The notes under the pieces are model-generated. The model ran no database searches. It saw only the letters and a program-made list of their open reading frames with translations, and had not been told where the DNA came from. Shown in pieces: positions 20,101 to 27,016 of a stretch of 64,000 nt of DNA (its first letter is position 1; each line of letters opens with the position of its first letter). Source of the stretch: Pseudomonadales bacterium (GTDB lineage Bacteria > Pseudomonadota > Gammaproteobacteria > Pseudomonadales > Azotimanducaceae). The stretch covers positions 1 to 64,000 of the forward strand of contig JALZVT010000051.1 of NCBI GenBank assembly GCA_023300545.1, written 5' to 3'. The translations under genes were made by a program, and so were the position numbers.

Positions 20101-20206
20101 GATTGAGCGCTCCGGGCAACACACAGGCGCTGCCAACAATGGCGATCGGCTCAAATACGGCGCTGTCTTGCTTAGTACCATGCTGCTTTGACGAAGAGTC
20201 TGACAC
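11162..20206 (-). CDS. pfaC: PUFA synthase PfaC/Pfa3: KS-CLF-AT-DH-DH-DH(PKS)-AGPAT
   Basis: A 3014-residue megasynthase subunit with a GTG start 10 bp after the pfaA stop. Domains: ketosynthase about 18-450 (Cys195 in DAACASS, His330, His367); chain-length factor about 468-800, with the Cys position replaced (SLEERSG); acyltransferase about 890-1240 (Ser982 in GYSSGE), corresponding to stand-alone PfaB; Pro/Ala/Gln linker about 1250-1480 with a helical motif; two FabA-like dehydratases, with His1765 (AGHFKNDPCMPGTL) and His2168 (KAHFFQDPVQPGSL). Then comes a PKS-type double-hotdog DH about 2310-2590 (LADHCPTW...; LFDAALHG). Last is a PlsC-like acylglycerolphosphate acyltransferase about 2690-2920 (GNHQVQIES, HPQGTRSQ). 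It extends, dehydrates and isomerises the ACP-bound chain and may release it to a phospholipid precursor. Shewanella-type PfaC ends after the second DH. The layout matches myxobacterial Pfa3. Confidence 0.93.
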   Translation of the reverse strand: MSDSSSKQHGTKQDSAVFEPIAIVGSACVLPGALNPKELWELVVEGRDILGPVPAGRWGIDPEDVLASGASADDRAWTDRGGYVDGFEQCFDPNGFAIEPAKLAALDPLFKWVLHTAREALRDAGHEASDKRVGSVFGNLSFPSASMSRYAESVWRNDTLAKPDAQNRFTSGLPALLLEQALELEAGAFALDAACASSLYAIKYACDALHDGKADVMLAGAVNCADDLFIHVGFSALSALSKSGRSRPFNRGADGLIPAEGAAFVALRRLEDARCDGDNILGVIRGVGLSNDGRGQGALVPAKEGQVRAISAAYAMSGVSPQDISLLECHATGTSIGDTTEIESLCDVFGECVEPLGIGSLKSNMGHLITAAGVAGLIKVLEGMRTNVRPPTLHAQEPIAALDGSPFRIIDKPEPWQVPDQVADGIRRAGISAFGFGGNNAHLIVEQYADVATDAVSNASAPRVIQAQEPVAIVGVGVVAAECSDRAAFSEAWLSGARCVKPGADGNLEGRIDAFDVNIAGLGIPPNDLQQTLPQQLLMLDAGGQAAAEVATLPRERTGVYVGMGTDPEVARYGARWRLANEARLSEGDALAQARDGVVSVLKSAGVIGSMPNIVANRLNRYLDIAGPSCTVSLEERSGLEALRIACRALRAHELDAALVGAVDMSCEPVHVAALQECQSLPSANLSTNPPGDASVALVLKRLDDAQRDGDKVYAVIGDQAEEAGANSLQIGLQNGESSLEQRFGHAHAASGLLHVTAAALALHHRQQPDGTPWLSSGIRTTRTAVSAMGGDESIWTLTEHADSRAKPERAKTTTQTQSPAFWAYEGHTGDDVLSALDAGKTTELANLSRGARLVIVADDETVLQRRVERARAHIRHGAPAGEGVHYRAAPVTGELAFVFTSAGSAYHGMGRELVTRLPELGDRLGERFDGLADAMSWVFAETAHPATNDQRLWGASCLSQMHVELSRGLLGIQPDAAIGYSSGESNSLFALGAWTDMDAMRKEIDDSALYTTELAGPFHAVARTWAEDAGTSVEPAGIRWSSWAMLAPVARIRELIAQQQHLHLAIIHTDNDCVIAGETDACQRVVEHVIAEFGSGRCFELEYNMAAHVPEVNAFRDEWLRIHRRKVTPVPGVRFYSGGSEASYTPETEACTQTIMTQAQQTLDFSGVIERSWADGVRIFVEHGPMSACSGWIREVLGERAKEAVVVSLDRQGRGIETVFEAIAALVAAGVSVDLSMFLERLSPAVRDQSREQDNRPAQNLRLPGHPAPVHLAPVTQIVTQSVTQLESGIQSMQPAPSLPSIMDEDWVQASSVQLDTVAPLVSNPVTVTPPSVESTPGHAADPGVDTAVDPAVGLWQHQIQQLSQIHQQFVRQQAEVHQHFLALGLNRQPAIEPTYTGVGVAPLATQTLAPAIPTAIPTAIATPVMSQPLASESMASQPVASQSTVPQSAALPAAQPASPPTIKPIVASPTNRHNPVGPTLSRAQLEIHASGAISEIYGPLFAQQDGYERQVRMPEPPLLLADRVTGIDATPGEQSTGIMWTETDVLADSWYLNRGRMPAGIMIESGQADLMLISYMGADFLNRSDRVYRLLGCELTYEGDLPKPGETLCYEIHVDGHARQDDIRLFFFHYECLIDGAPRISVKGGQAGFFSDEELENSEGILWSPETFEPVANPRLDAPAVRCAASNFTREQVVAFSEGRAWECFGEGFEQGHTHTESPAIQTGKMLFLDEVTAFDPQGGPWGRGYLRSEAPVRPDDWYFAGHFKNDPCMPGTLMFEGCLQAMSFYLAALGFTLDRDAWRFQPVVGEPIQMQCRGQVTPQSKHIIYEVFIEEVIDGPIPTLYADLLCTVDGRKAFHARRAGLTLTPDWPLSTRQGLLESVVETKSVASVETPDGERFEFDQKSMLACAWGKPSDAFGPMYARFDGPGRVPRLPGPPYLFVSRATKVSGQIGGMETGSTVEIEYDIPQDAWYLNENGSRTAPYAVILEAALQPCGWLASYIGSALTVDEEVCFRNLDGTATLEAEFFEDAGTLRTAVTLTNISQSAGMIIVGFDVECFLSNESRESRVYVMNTVFGFFPPEALSLDNQIGQPTTDEQRAQLTEPGNFDLDLAGEPARYFAGNLSLANTRLRTIDRVTGFWPEGGTHGLGRVRAERSIDASDWYFKAHFFQDPVQPGSLGIEAMIQTLQFFMLESGMGEGIADARFEAIALNRPMTWKYRGQVVPLNNKVQVTLDVTETGSDAEGVFAIASASLWCDGIRIYSADGMGMRIVSGNPPANGDRASSNKTVGRSTAIASSGAKAQAPSTAPRGALLLDPTVDLWLADHCPTWNRPALPMMSIADLLATAVSQQSTEAQVTALRDVQVNGWVDFDGPRHLWNQVEERSPGQYFVRLFADGGDPDNPAASIEVASARVETRATGIAPPAPQALAAEAGQVIADPYKAGKLFHGSAFQLMTHCEVTGHGASLILNASAIAPTTVPVGLLHPALFDAALHGIPHDQLHQWAPEISADKVAYPARIIELCVYGAVPDHGDVRCEVRFDGFLAKPDLPRFRVQLISDEGVFAQFLLVEACLPKGPLGSAAPKDRRRFLRDREYVEGVALSRQHGGETRLSEAEVLASDWMPGTIVGIYGSSSVEAIATKEHLAKRHRLHPGKLPEALPLSRPGIQVVAEGEDIVIRDEVGFNASNQLLALEKMHQFWNPLVGVDSQWIGQDLWDGLLQRYVGRVLLEDPESFESLKGRGAIFVGNHQVQIESLLITHMLSALMDTQVVTLANAKHEQRWIGWLLQTLASYPGSKDPQSILYFDQSRPDTMFELLKQLKPEVANGTRVLFLHPQGTRSQSCTEPVTKISSIFLDLAIELDVPIVPVRISGGLPVKPILGKLEFTSGHTRQDYTIGAPISAQELGGLGYKERGQRVLAALNSLGATRNCEEPNPTDAQFSASVAAWQKQTGASEIESTFLRVLQEAPVKGKETQWLIDGIESGSAQLGTDPKSMWLGSLATQLYGPKGPRIEAG
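15942..15970 (-). repeat. 12-bp tandem repeat in the pfaC linker
   Basis: ATGGCTGTTGGA is present twice in tandem (15942-15953, 15954-15965) with a partial third copy. On the coding strand it encodes the repeated IPTA of the low-complexity linker between the acyltransferase and the first dehydratase. Confidence 0.6.
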
Positions 20207-20216
20207 CGATCTGCGC

Positions 20217-23200
20217 CTAAACCGTTTTTGGCAAAAGATGAGTCTCTACGCCGATAAACTCGGCGACTAATTTTCCACTGGCATCGCAAAAGGCCAGATC
20301 TGAAACGCTCTTGTTGCCCTTCGCAGACTGGCCAGTGAGTGTGCAGTGGGTCGTGCCCTTATTCAGGGAATCGCTCCAGATAAAAATTTCAGCGATGCCT
20401 GTTGGTAGTGATGCTCCACCCAAAACGTGTTTGCACCACAACAGCGCCAGTTGCAGCCCGCCATCAAATGCCAAAGGATCCGAACTCCAGGAGCTACCAC
20501 TCGCATTACAACCCGCCGTATCGGTCCACGCTGACTGGGCGACTCCTGACAGCTCTGCGACCATGCCGCGATCTGAGATGCCGTTGACCTTGTTGATTGC
20601 CTGAAAGTCGGGCCCGTGAAAAAGCAACGCCCCTTCATACACTGGCGCGTCGCCCCAAGAACCAAGCGACAACGCTTTGCTGTTGTCAGTAAACGCCGGC
20701 GCACTGCCGCGTTGTTCAACAAGCTCTGCCGTACAACGGTAATAAACACCACCGTTTGCGTCGGTCAATTCGAGTGCGAGTGCAACACCGCTCCCGCTGT
20801 TTGACTGTTGTGCATTGATCACAAGCTGTTCGTGTGAGTGTGCAAAATCACGCAACGTAATTCCGCGCAGCACTTGCAAGTTGGTTAGTTTTGCAAGCAC
20901 CAGTTCGGGACCGAAAGCTCTAGCGGCTCGCGAGAACCATTCGATCGCAAACACAATGGGCACAACGGGTGTGCCATTGATGGCGTGATCTGCAAGGTAA
21001 GGATGGGTTTCGGCACCCACCACAACGTTTAAGCTAATCGACCGGCCCGGCGATTCCGCATCGGCAAGGGCCTCGGCTTTAGGCTCACCGCCCAATACCA
21101 AGTCCACTTGCGCAGGCGCACTGCCAGCAACTTCGTCAACCAACATCTGGGCACCGACTGCAAGCGGAATCAGCGGCACATTCATAGATTCGAAATGCGC
21201 CTTTAATTGTGGTGTGACCATGCCACCTTCCCACGGCCCCCAACCTAGCGACTTCACCAAACAGGCTGCGCCTCGTCGTTGAGTTTCCGCAAGAGCTACC
21301 TTATTGAGAATCTCGTTAGCCATGGCGTAATCAACCTGACCGACGTTGCCACAGCGAGCAGCGACTGAGGAGAATAAACAGAGCAACGAAAGCTTGTCTT
21401 CAGCGGTTGCGGCAAGCAGCGTACGTAACCCTTCAACCTTGGTATCAAACACGCGATCAAACTGATCAGCCGTTTTCTCAGCGACCCGCTTATCGGCAAT
21501 CACACCAGCGCCGTGCACAACCGCTGCAATGCCTCCCCAGTTGGCTCGGACAATTTGCAACGCACTACTAACAGAGGCAAGACTGGTTACATCTACGGCC
21601 AAGTACCGGGCCTGAGAGCCCGCCTCTTCGATCTGCACAATGGTCTCGCGGACTTCGCGACACGCGGTAATAACGCCAACACGCTTGCCGAGAATAGCGG
21701 GAGTCAGTTTCTCGCCGTTGGCGACGGCTTCAGCCAGCAAAACACGCTTGAGTTCGACGTCACTTACAATGCCCGCGCAGCAAGCGGGTTCATCGACAAG
21801 TTCTGTGCGTCCCAGCAACACGAACCGCAGAGCCGCTTCATGGGCAAGACCGATCAAGGTTGTGGCGGTCACACCGCGTGCTCCGCCAGAGGCAACAACA
21901 ACATCGCCATCATTCAGGCAGGGTGTGCCGCGGACAACATCAACTTGTCGACTGCGCAATACAAAACGTCGCCCTGACGCGCTCAGCCCAACGTCCAAAT
22001 CAGGGCCTCCCGCCGTCAGTTCGTCTGCGATCGCGATCGCAAGTTCTTCGCCGCTGCGCCCTGCGCATTCAAGGTCGATCGCCTTGACCGAAACGCCCGG
22101 CCATTCCTGAGCTACCGTGCGAGCAAGCCCTGCACAGCCCGATAGCCAAGCACGTTCTGGTGCAAATTCGCTGGTACCAAAACGACCACCCGTATCTTGC
22201 AGCGTGACAAACAGGCCCTCGCCTGTCGCTCTGCCTTCAAACTCCGCTGCAACCGTCTGTGCAACGGCGAAGGCTTCTCGGTTTACGCGTGTGGCCTCTA
22301 CATCGTTCGCAACCTCACGCAGGCCGCCAAGAAAAATTACGCCGCGAAGATCGCCTGTTGGAAGTTCTTTAACTGCTATCGCATTTACACCGCGCGCCTT
22401 AAGTACCAGCGCTACCTGTTCAGCAAGCCCGGTCCCTTCGTCCGTTACCGCAATCTGTCCTGTACCAAACAGACCGCTTTGGGCCATACCGATTGGTGCC
22501 TGCTCAATCGCTTCGAGCACATAACGCCCTAAATTAGAGGGCATTTGCAGTGTTTTGCCGCCTTCTAACACCTCGACAGGGGTGAGTTCTCCTACAAAAC
22601 TATTTTTTTTTTCGGGTTCTAGCTCGCCGTTCATGTATTCAACAACCTGTCCCAAGGTCGCAAGCGTTGCCATCACTGCCATGTCAACTTCGGGCAGGCC
22701 CGGAGCCAGATCGTTCATAGCCGACAGTATTTCGACACGCTTGATCGAGTCGATGCCCAGGTCGGCTTCGAGCTCCATCTCCATGTTGAGCATTTCAGGG
22801 GGATAGCCCGTCTTTTCCGCGACAACATCGAGTAGCAAGGCGTGCAGGTCTAGGTCTGACGTGGGGCTCGCACTCACTTTCTCACTGGGCGCCTGTGCGG
22901 TGCCATTAGGCAACGACTGTGCAGAGCCACTGACCTGGTCGAGCTGACTGTTCATGTATTCAACAACCTGGCCTAATGTGGCCAAGGTTGCCATCACTGC
23001 CATATCAACTTCGGGCAGACCCGGAGCCAGATCGTTCATAGCAGATAATATTTCAACCCGCTTGATCGAGTCGATGCCAAGGTCGGCTTCGAGCTCCATC
23101 TCCATGTTGAGCATTTCGGGCGGATAGCCGGTTTTTTCGGCCACAACCTCGAGCAGCAAAGCGTGAAGGTCTATGTCGGCAGTTGGGCCCGGCGCTGGTA

Positions 23201-26200
23201 CCGACGACGCGCTTGGCGCCTGTGCTGTGCCGTTTGGCACTAACGCTATAGAACCGCCGGCCTGTTCGAGTTGACTATTCATGTACTCAACGACCTGCCC
23301 CAGAGTCGCAAGCGTTGCCATTATCGCCATATCAACTTCAGGCAGGTCCGGCGCCAAATCGCTCATTGCTGAGAGTATTTCAACACGCTTGATCGAGTCG
23401 ATGCCAAGGTCGGCTTCGAGCTCCATCTCCATGTTGAGCATTTCAGGGGGATAGCCGGTCTTTTCGGCCACAACCTCGAGCAGCAAGGCGTGAAGGTCTA
23501 CCCTAGGACTTGGAGCCGGTGCACTTTGAACTGGTGCTGACACTGACACTGGTGCTGGTGCTGGCGCCGCAGGAACGGCTGCAGGTACCGACAACGTTGT
23601 TGGCATTGGCTGCGCCACTGTTACTGGCAGAGGTGCAGGTGTGGCTGCAGGCGTGGGTGCAGGTAACGTCGTTTGCATAACGGGTGAGGCTTGCCTTGCA
23701 GGCGATAAAGGCAACGCAGGCTGCAAACCCGCCTGCCCTGCGAGGGTCTGAAAGCTGCGGTCGATGGTGTTGAGGAAAGCAGTGTGCGTTTCTGCCATGG
23801 CCTGCATGTAGGCAACGTGCGCATCAGCAGTCTGCCTTTGACCCTCCTGGTAGGCCTGGGCCCAACCGGCGGACATCACCACCGGAGCGCCAGCTATCGA
23901 ACCGACCTGGGTGACTGGTGCGGCTTGCTCTGCCATCGCTGATGGACTTGGCGCGGCATGTGCTGGACTTACTGGGTTAGTGATTGGCTGGGCCTCCATT
24001 GTATGGGCATTGCTCTGCGGAACCTCTACGTACACCGTCTCAACCACGGTTTCTTTGGTCGTTTCTGGGCGCGGGGGATTAGGTTTGGGTAGCTCAGCAG
24101 CGCCGCCTTTTGGCGGATACAACTTGCCGTAATTGGTGCCGTTAATCGGTAGCGAGAGTTTTGGTTCAATGCGTTCGTGTGGGTTGATCGTTTCGGCAAA
24201 CTCCGACCAAAGCGAGCTGTAGTCGAGCGCAAACCCTTCCGCTGCCAGTCTGGCTATCGCCGCAAAAAAGCTCTGAACACCATCCCGCCCTTTGCGATCG
24301 AGGTTTACCGCTGCGTGAGGTCTATCACCTAGAATTCGGCCAACCAAACCGGTCAACACTGAGCCGGGGCCAACCTCAACAAAGGTTCGAACCCCTGACT
24401 CGTACATGGCTTCGACCATGTCGACAAACTTAACGGGACACGCGAGTTGCTCGCCAAGGACCTTTCGCACTGCCTTTGGCTGGGTTTTGTAGAGCGCACC
24501 ACTGGTGTTGGAGTAAACTGGCTTGCTCGGTTTCTTGAATTTTATGTCAGCAAGATAGTCAGCAAAGGCGCCACTGGCTTTCGCAACAATGGGTGAATGG
24601 AACGCCGTTGCAACGGGCAGCCGCTTCGCGGTGATGTTTCTTTCAGCAAGCTTCGCCTCAACCGCCTCGATATCGCTGGTTCCGCCCGACAGCACAACCT
24701 GTTCGGGTGCGTTGTGGTTGGCAATAACAACGGAGGTGCCCCACTCCTCGAGTAACCCACGGATCTCCTCTATTGGCTTCGCAACCGCGGTCATTGCACC
24801 GGGGTTCACCGCTGCTTCTGCCATCAACTCACCACGTTTGCGTGCCACGTCGAGAAAGCTTGCCTCGTCGTAAACCCCAGCCGCGTGCAGAGCGGTCAGT
24901 TCGCCGAAGCTATGACCGGCAAAACAGTCGGCTTCCAAGCCAAGTCCATCGAGCAAGCCCAACAGCGAAAGGCTGGTGCAACCGATTGCCGGTTGCGCCC
25001 ACTCGGTAGCAGACAACATCTGTTCTTGTGCGCGCTTACCGTCATCATCAAACGCAGTACGAGGATAGACAACATGATGCAGCGAACTGGTTTTGTCCCA
25101 GTCAAAATCTGCGGCGTGATCCCATGGGGTGATGGCATTACCAAATGTCATCGCAACTGACGCGCCCATGTGTAAGTACTGACTGCCCTGACCTGAAAAC
25201 AGATAGCCAAGTTGTCCGTCACTGGTTCCCGCGCCTGCGCCGTAGTGAATACCTGTTGGCGTGGCAAAAGAATCGGTTGGGGCTTTCTCGATACTGGCTA
25301 TTGCCTGCTCTAGCTTGGCTTTAAGATCAACTTCATCCTTGGCAACAATGGCGAGACGCGCGTTGGCCGTTGCATCAAACTCACGCTGGCTTGTGCGAGC
25401 CAACCACTGCAAATAACCAGGCTTCGAACTGTCACTTGCTCGACCGCGAGCCATCGCAATCAATCCGGCTGAATCTTTCCCGGACAGAGTCACTACCTCA
25501 ACCGGCAGTGTCCGCAACCGTTTCGCGGGTTCCGCCGCCACACCTGCGCGAGCACTGTACTCACTCATCGTGATATGAAAGTTTGAACCACCAAAACCAA
25601 ACGAACTTACCGACGCTCGGCGGGGATGGCTCGAGCCCCGCACCCAGGGGCGAGTCTCGGTTGACAGGTGAAAGGGAGATTGTTCAATTTCAAGCAGCGG
25701 ATTGGGTCGCTCCACCTTGATAGTAGGTGGCAGCACTTTGTGATGCAGCGCCATCACCGCTTTGAACAGCCCTGCCGCCGCCGAAGCCGCTTTGGCGTGG
25801 CCAATTTGCGACTTCACTGATCCAATCGCACACCATTGCGGATCTTCGCGGCCGGACTCGCCGAAGGCTGTGCTTAAGCCCTTAAATTCTGCAGCGTCAC
25901 CTGCCTTTGTGCCCGTACCGTGAGCTTCAACCAGTTCGACCTGCTCTGGACCAAAGTCTGTTTGCTCGTAAGTACGTCGCAGCGCTTTAGCCTGTCCTTG
26001 TGGCAATGGCGCGTACACGCTCTTCGCGCGGCCGTCTGATGACGAACCCAGCGCATCGATCACGGCGTAAATTTGATCACCATCGCGTTCGGCATCTTCA
26101 AGACGCTTGAGCGCAACCATGCCAAGACCTTCGCCAAGCATTGTGCCGTCAGCCTGATCTGAAAAAGGCCGGCAGTCGCCGGTGGGTGATAATGCCGGCG

Positions 26201-26963
26201 TTTTGCTAAAACACATGAACATGAAAATATCGTTCATCGCATCGACGCCGCCGGTGATTACCATGTCGGAATCACCGAGGTAGAGCTCGTTCATTGCCAT
26301 CGACAGCGCTGAAAATGTCGACGCGCAGGCGGCGTCAGTGACACAGTTGGTGCCTCCGAGATCCATGCGATTGGCGATGCGGCCCGCGACCACGTTACCT
26401 AGCAAGCCGGGAAACGTGCTCTCGCGCCATGGGGTGTAGTGCGCTGAAATACGCTCACACACGGCCTCCACTTCGTCTTCGGGCAAGCCAGATTCACGTA
26501 ATGCCTTCACCCATATCGGACGCTGGAGCCGACTCACCATCGACCCCAACAACTCCTGGCCAGATGTCACGCCAAGAATCACAGAAACCTTCGAACGGTC
26601 GAGCTCTTCGAGTGCGTCGGTCGATTTACAAGCGTCTTCGAGAACACGTTGCGCAACAATCAGCGCAAGGAGCTGTGCAGTATCGGTTTCAGGCAGGAGG
26701 TTTGGAGGGACACCCCAGCCCAGAGAATCGAAATCGACGTCCTGCAGAAAGGCACCACGCTTAGCGTAGGTTTTGTCCGGCACGGAAGGGTCCGCGTCGT
26801 AATAGTCGTCGATCAGCCAATGTGATTCGGGAACATCGGTGATGAGGTCACTGCCCTCAAGGATATCTTTCCAAAAACCGGTGGAATCAATAGAACCGGG
26901 GAACAGAGCACTAACGCCAATAATGGCAATTGGCGGACGGGACGGTGAAGGTGTTGCGGACAT
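20217..26963 (-). CDS. pfaA: PUFA synthase PfaA/Pfa2: KS-MAT-ACPx3-KR-DH
   Basis: A 2248-residue megasynthase. Ketosynthase about 10-470 (Cys213 in DAACAS, His348 in EAHGTGT, His389). Malonyl-CoA acyltransferase about 580-920 (Ser685 in GHSFGE, His789). A linker 950-1150 carries a helical motif. Three near-identical ACPs follow, with phosphopantetheine serines at Ser1190, Ser1299 and Ser1406 (LGIDSIKR). The ketoreductase spans about 1450-1950 (GGARGVT cofactor loop, Tyr1879). A PKS-type dehydratase spans about 1980-2245 (DHAINGTPVVP with His1993; second-half Asp in DPLAFDGG). It loads malonyl units, condenses and ketoreduces. Three ACPs is fewer than the five or more usual in deep-sea Shewanella-type PfaA. 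It lies 53 bp downstream of pfaD and 10 bp upstream of pfaC, clearly one operon. Confidence 0.95.
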   Translation of the reverse strand: MSATPSPSRPPIAIIGVSALFPGSIDSTGFWKDILEGSDLITDVPESHWLIDDYYDADPSVPDKTYAKRGAFLQDVDFDSLGWGVPPNLLPETDTAQLLALIVAQRVLEDACKSTDALEELDRSKVSVILGVTSGQELLGSMVSRLQRPIWVKALRESGLPEDEVEAVCERISAHYTPWRESTFPGLLGNVVAGRIANRMDLGGTNCVTDAACASTFSALSMAMNELYLGDSDMVITGGVDAMNDIFMFMCFSKTPALSPTGDCRPFSDQADGTMLGEGLGMVALKRLEDAERDGDQIYAVIDALGSSSDGRAKSVYAPLPQGQAKALRRTYEQTDFGPEQVELVEAHGTGTKAGDAAEFKGLSTAFGESGREDPQWCAIGSVKSQIGHAKAASAAAGLFKAVMALHHKVLPPTIKVERPNPLLEIEQSPFHLSTETRPWVRGSSHPRRASVSSFGFGGSNFHITMSEYSARAGVAAEPAKRLRTLPVEVVTLSGKDSAGLIAMARGRASDSSKPGYLQWLARTSQREFDATANARLAIVAKDEVDLKAKLEQAIASIEKAPTDSFATPTGIHYGAGAGTSDGQLGYLFSGQGSQYLHMGASVAMTFGNAITPWDHAADFDWDKTSSLHHVVYPRTAFDDDGKRAQEQMLSATEWAQPAIGCTSLSLLGLLDGLGLEADCFAGHSFGELTALHAAGVYDEASFLDVARKRGELMAEAAVNPGAMTAVAKPIEEIRGLLEEWGTSVVIANHNAPEQVVLSGGTSDIEAVEAKLAERNITAKRLPVATAFHSPIVAKASGAFADYLADIKFKKPSKPVYSNTSGALYKTQPKAVRKVLGEQLACPVKFVDMVEAMYESGVRTFVEVGPGSVLTGLVGRILGDRPHAAVNLDRKGRDGVQSFFAAIARLAAEGFALDYSSLWSEFAETINPHERIEPKLSLPINGTNYGKLYPPKGGAAELPKPNPPRPETTKETVVETVYVEVPQSNAHTMEAQPITNPVSPAHAAPSPSAMAEQAAPVTQVGSIAGAPVVMSAGWAQAYQEGQRQTADAHVAYMQAMAETHTAFLNTIDRSFQTLAGQAGLQPALPLSPARQASPVMQTTLPAPTPAATPAPLPVTVAQPMPTTLSVPAAVPAAPAPAPVSVSAPVQSAPAPSPRVDLHALLLEVVAEKTGYPPEMLNMEMELEADLGIDSIKRVEILSAMSDLAPDLPEVDMAIMATLATLGQVVEYMNSQLEQAGGSIALVPNGTAQAPSASSVPAPGPTADIDLHALLLEVVAEKTGYPPEMLNMEMELEADLGIDSIKRVEILSAMNDLAPGLPEVDMAVMATLATLGQVVEYMNSQLDQVSGSAQSLPNGTAQAPSEKVSASPTSDLDLHALLLDVVAEKTGYPPEMLNMEMELEADLGIDSIKRVEILSAMNDLAPGLPEVDMAVMATLATLGQVVEYMNGELEPEKKNSFVGELTPVEVLEGGKTLQMPSNLGRYVLEAIEQAPIGMAQSGLFGTGQIAVTDEGTGLAEQVALVLKARGVNAIAVKELPTGDLRGVIFLGGLREVANDVEATRVNREAFAVAQTVAAEFEGRATGEGLFVTLQDTGGRFGTSEFAPERAWLSGCAGLARTVAQEWPGVSVKAIDLECAGRSGEELAIAIADELTAGGPDLDVGLSASGRRFVLRSRQVDVVRGTPCLNDGDVVVASGGARGVTATTLIGLAHEAALRFVLLGRTELVDEPACCAGIVSDVELKRVLLAEAVANGEKLTPAILGKRVGVITACREVRETIVQIEEAGSQARYLAVDVTSLASVSSALQIVRANWGGIAAVVHGAGVIADKRVAEKTADQFDRVFDTKVEGLRTLLAATAEDKLSLLCLFSSVAARCGNVGQVDYAMANEILNKVALAETQRRGAACLVKSLGWGPWEGGMVTPQLKAHFESMNVPLIPLAVGAQMLVDEVAGSAPAQVDLVLGGEPKAEALADAESPGRSISLNVVVGAETHPYLADHAINGTPVVPIVFAIEWFSRAARAFGPELVLAKLTNLQVLRGITLRDFAHSHEQLVINAQQSNSGSGVALALELTDANGGVYYRCTAELVEQRGSAPAFTDNSKALSLGSWGDAPVYEGALLFHGPDFQAINKVNGISDRGMVAELSGVAQSAWTDTAGCNASGSSWSSDPLAFDGGLQLALLWCKHVLGGASLPTGIAEIFIWSDSLNKGTTHCTLTGQSAKGNKSVSDLAFCDASGKLVAEFIGVETHLLPKTV
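22629..23501 (-). repeat. Three tandem ACP-coding repeats in pfaA
   Basis: ACP units occupy 23501-23277, 23174-22950 and 22853-22629 (minus strand), with periods of 327 and 321 bp. The 75-residue cores are almost identical: the TGYPPEMLNMEMELEADL block is the same in all three, with only S/N, D/G and I/V differences elsewhere. Spacers between them are Ala/Pro/Ser-rich and diverged. This suggests recent duplication or gene conversion restricted to the folded domains. Confidence 0.95.
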
Positions 26964-27016
26964 CTGAAGAATTACCCTTTGGCTTCTAGTCTTTGTGTAA
27001 CTAAATACGTTTTACG

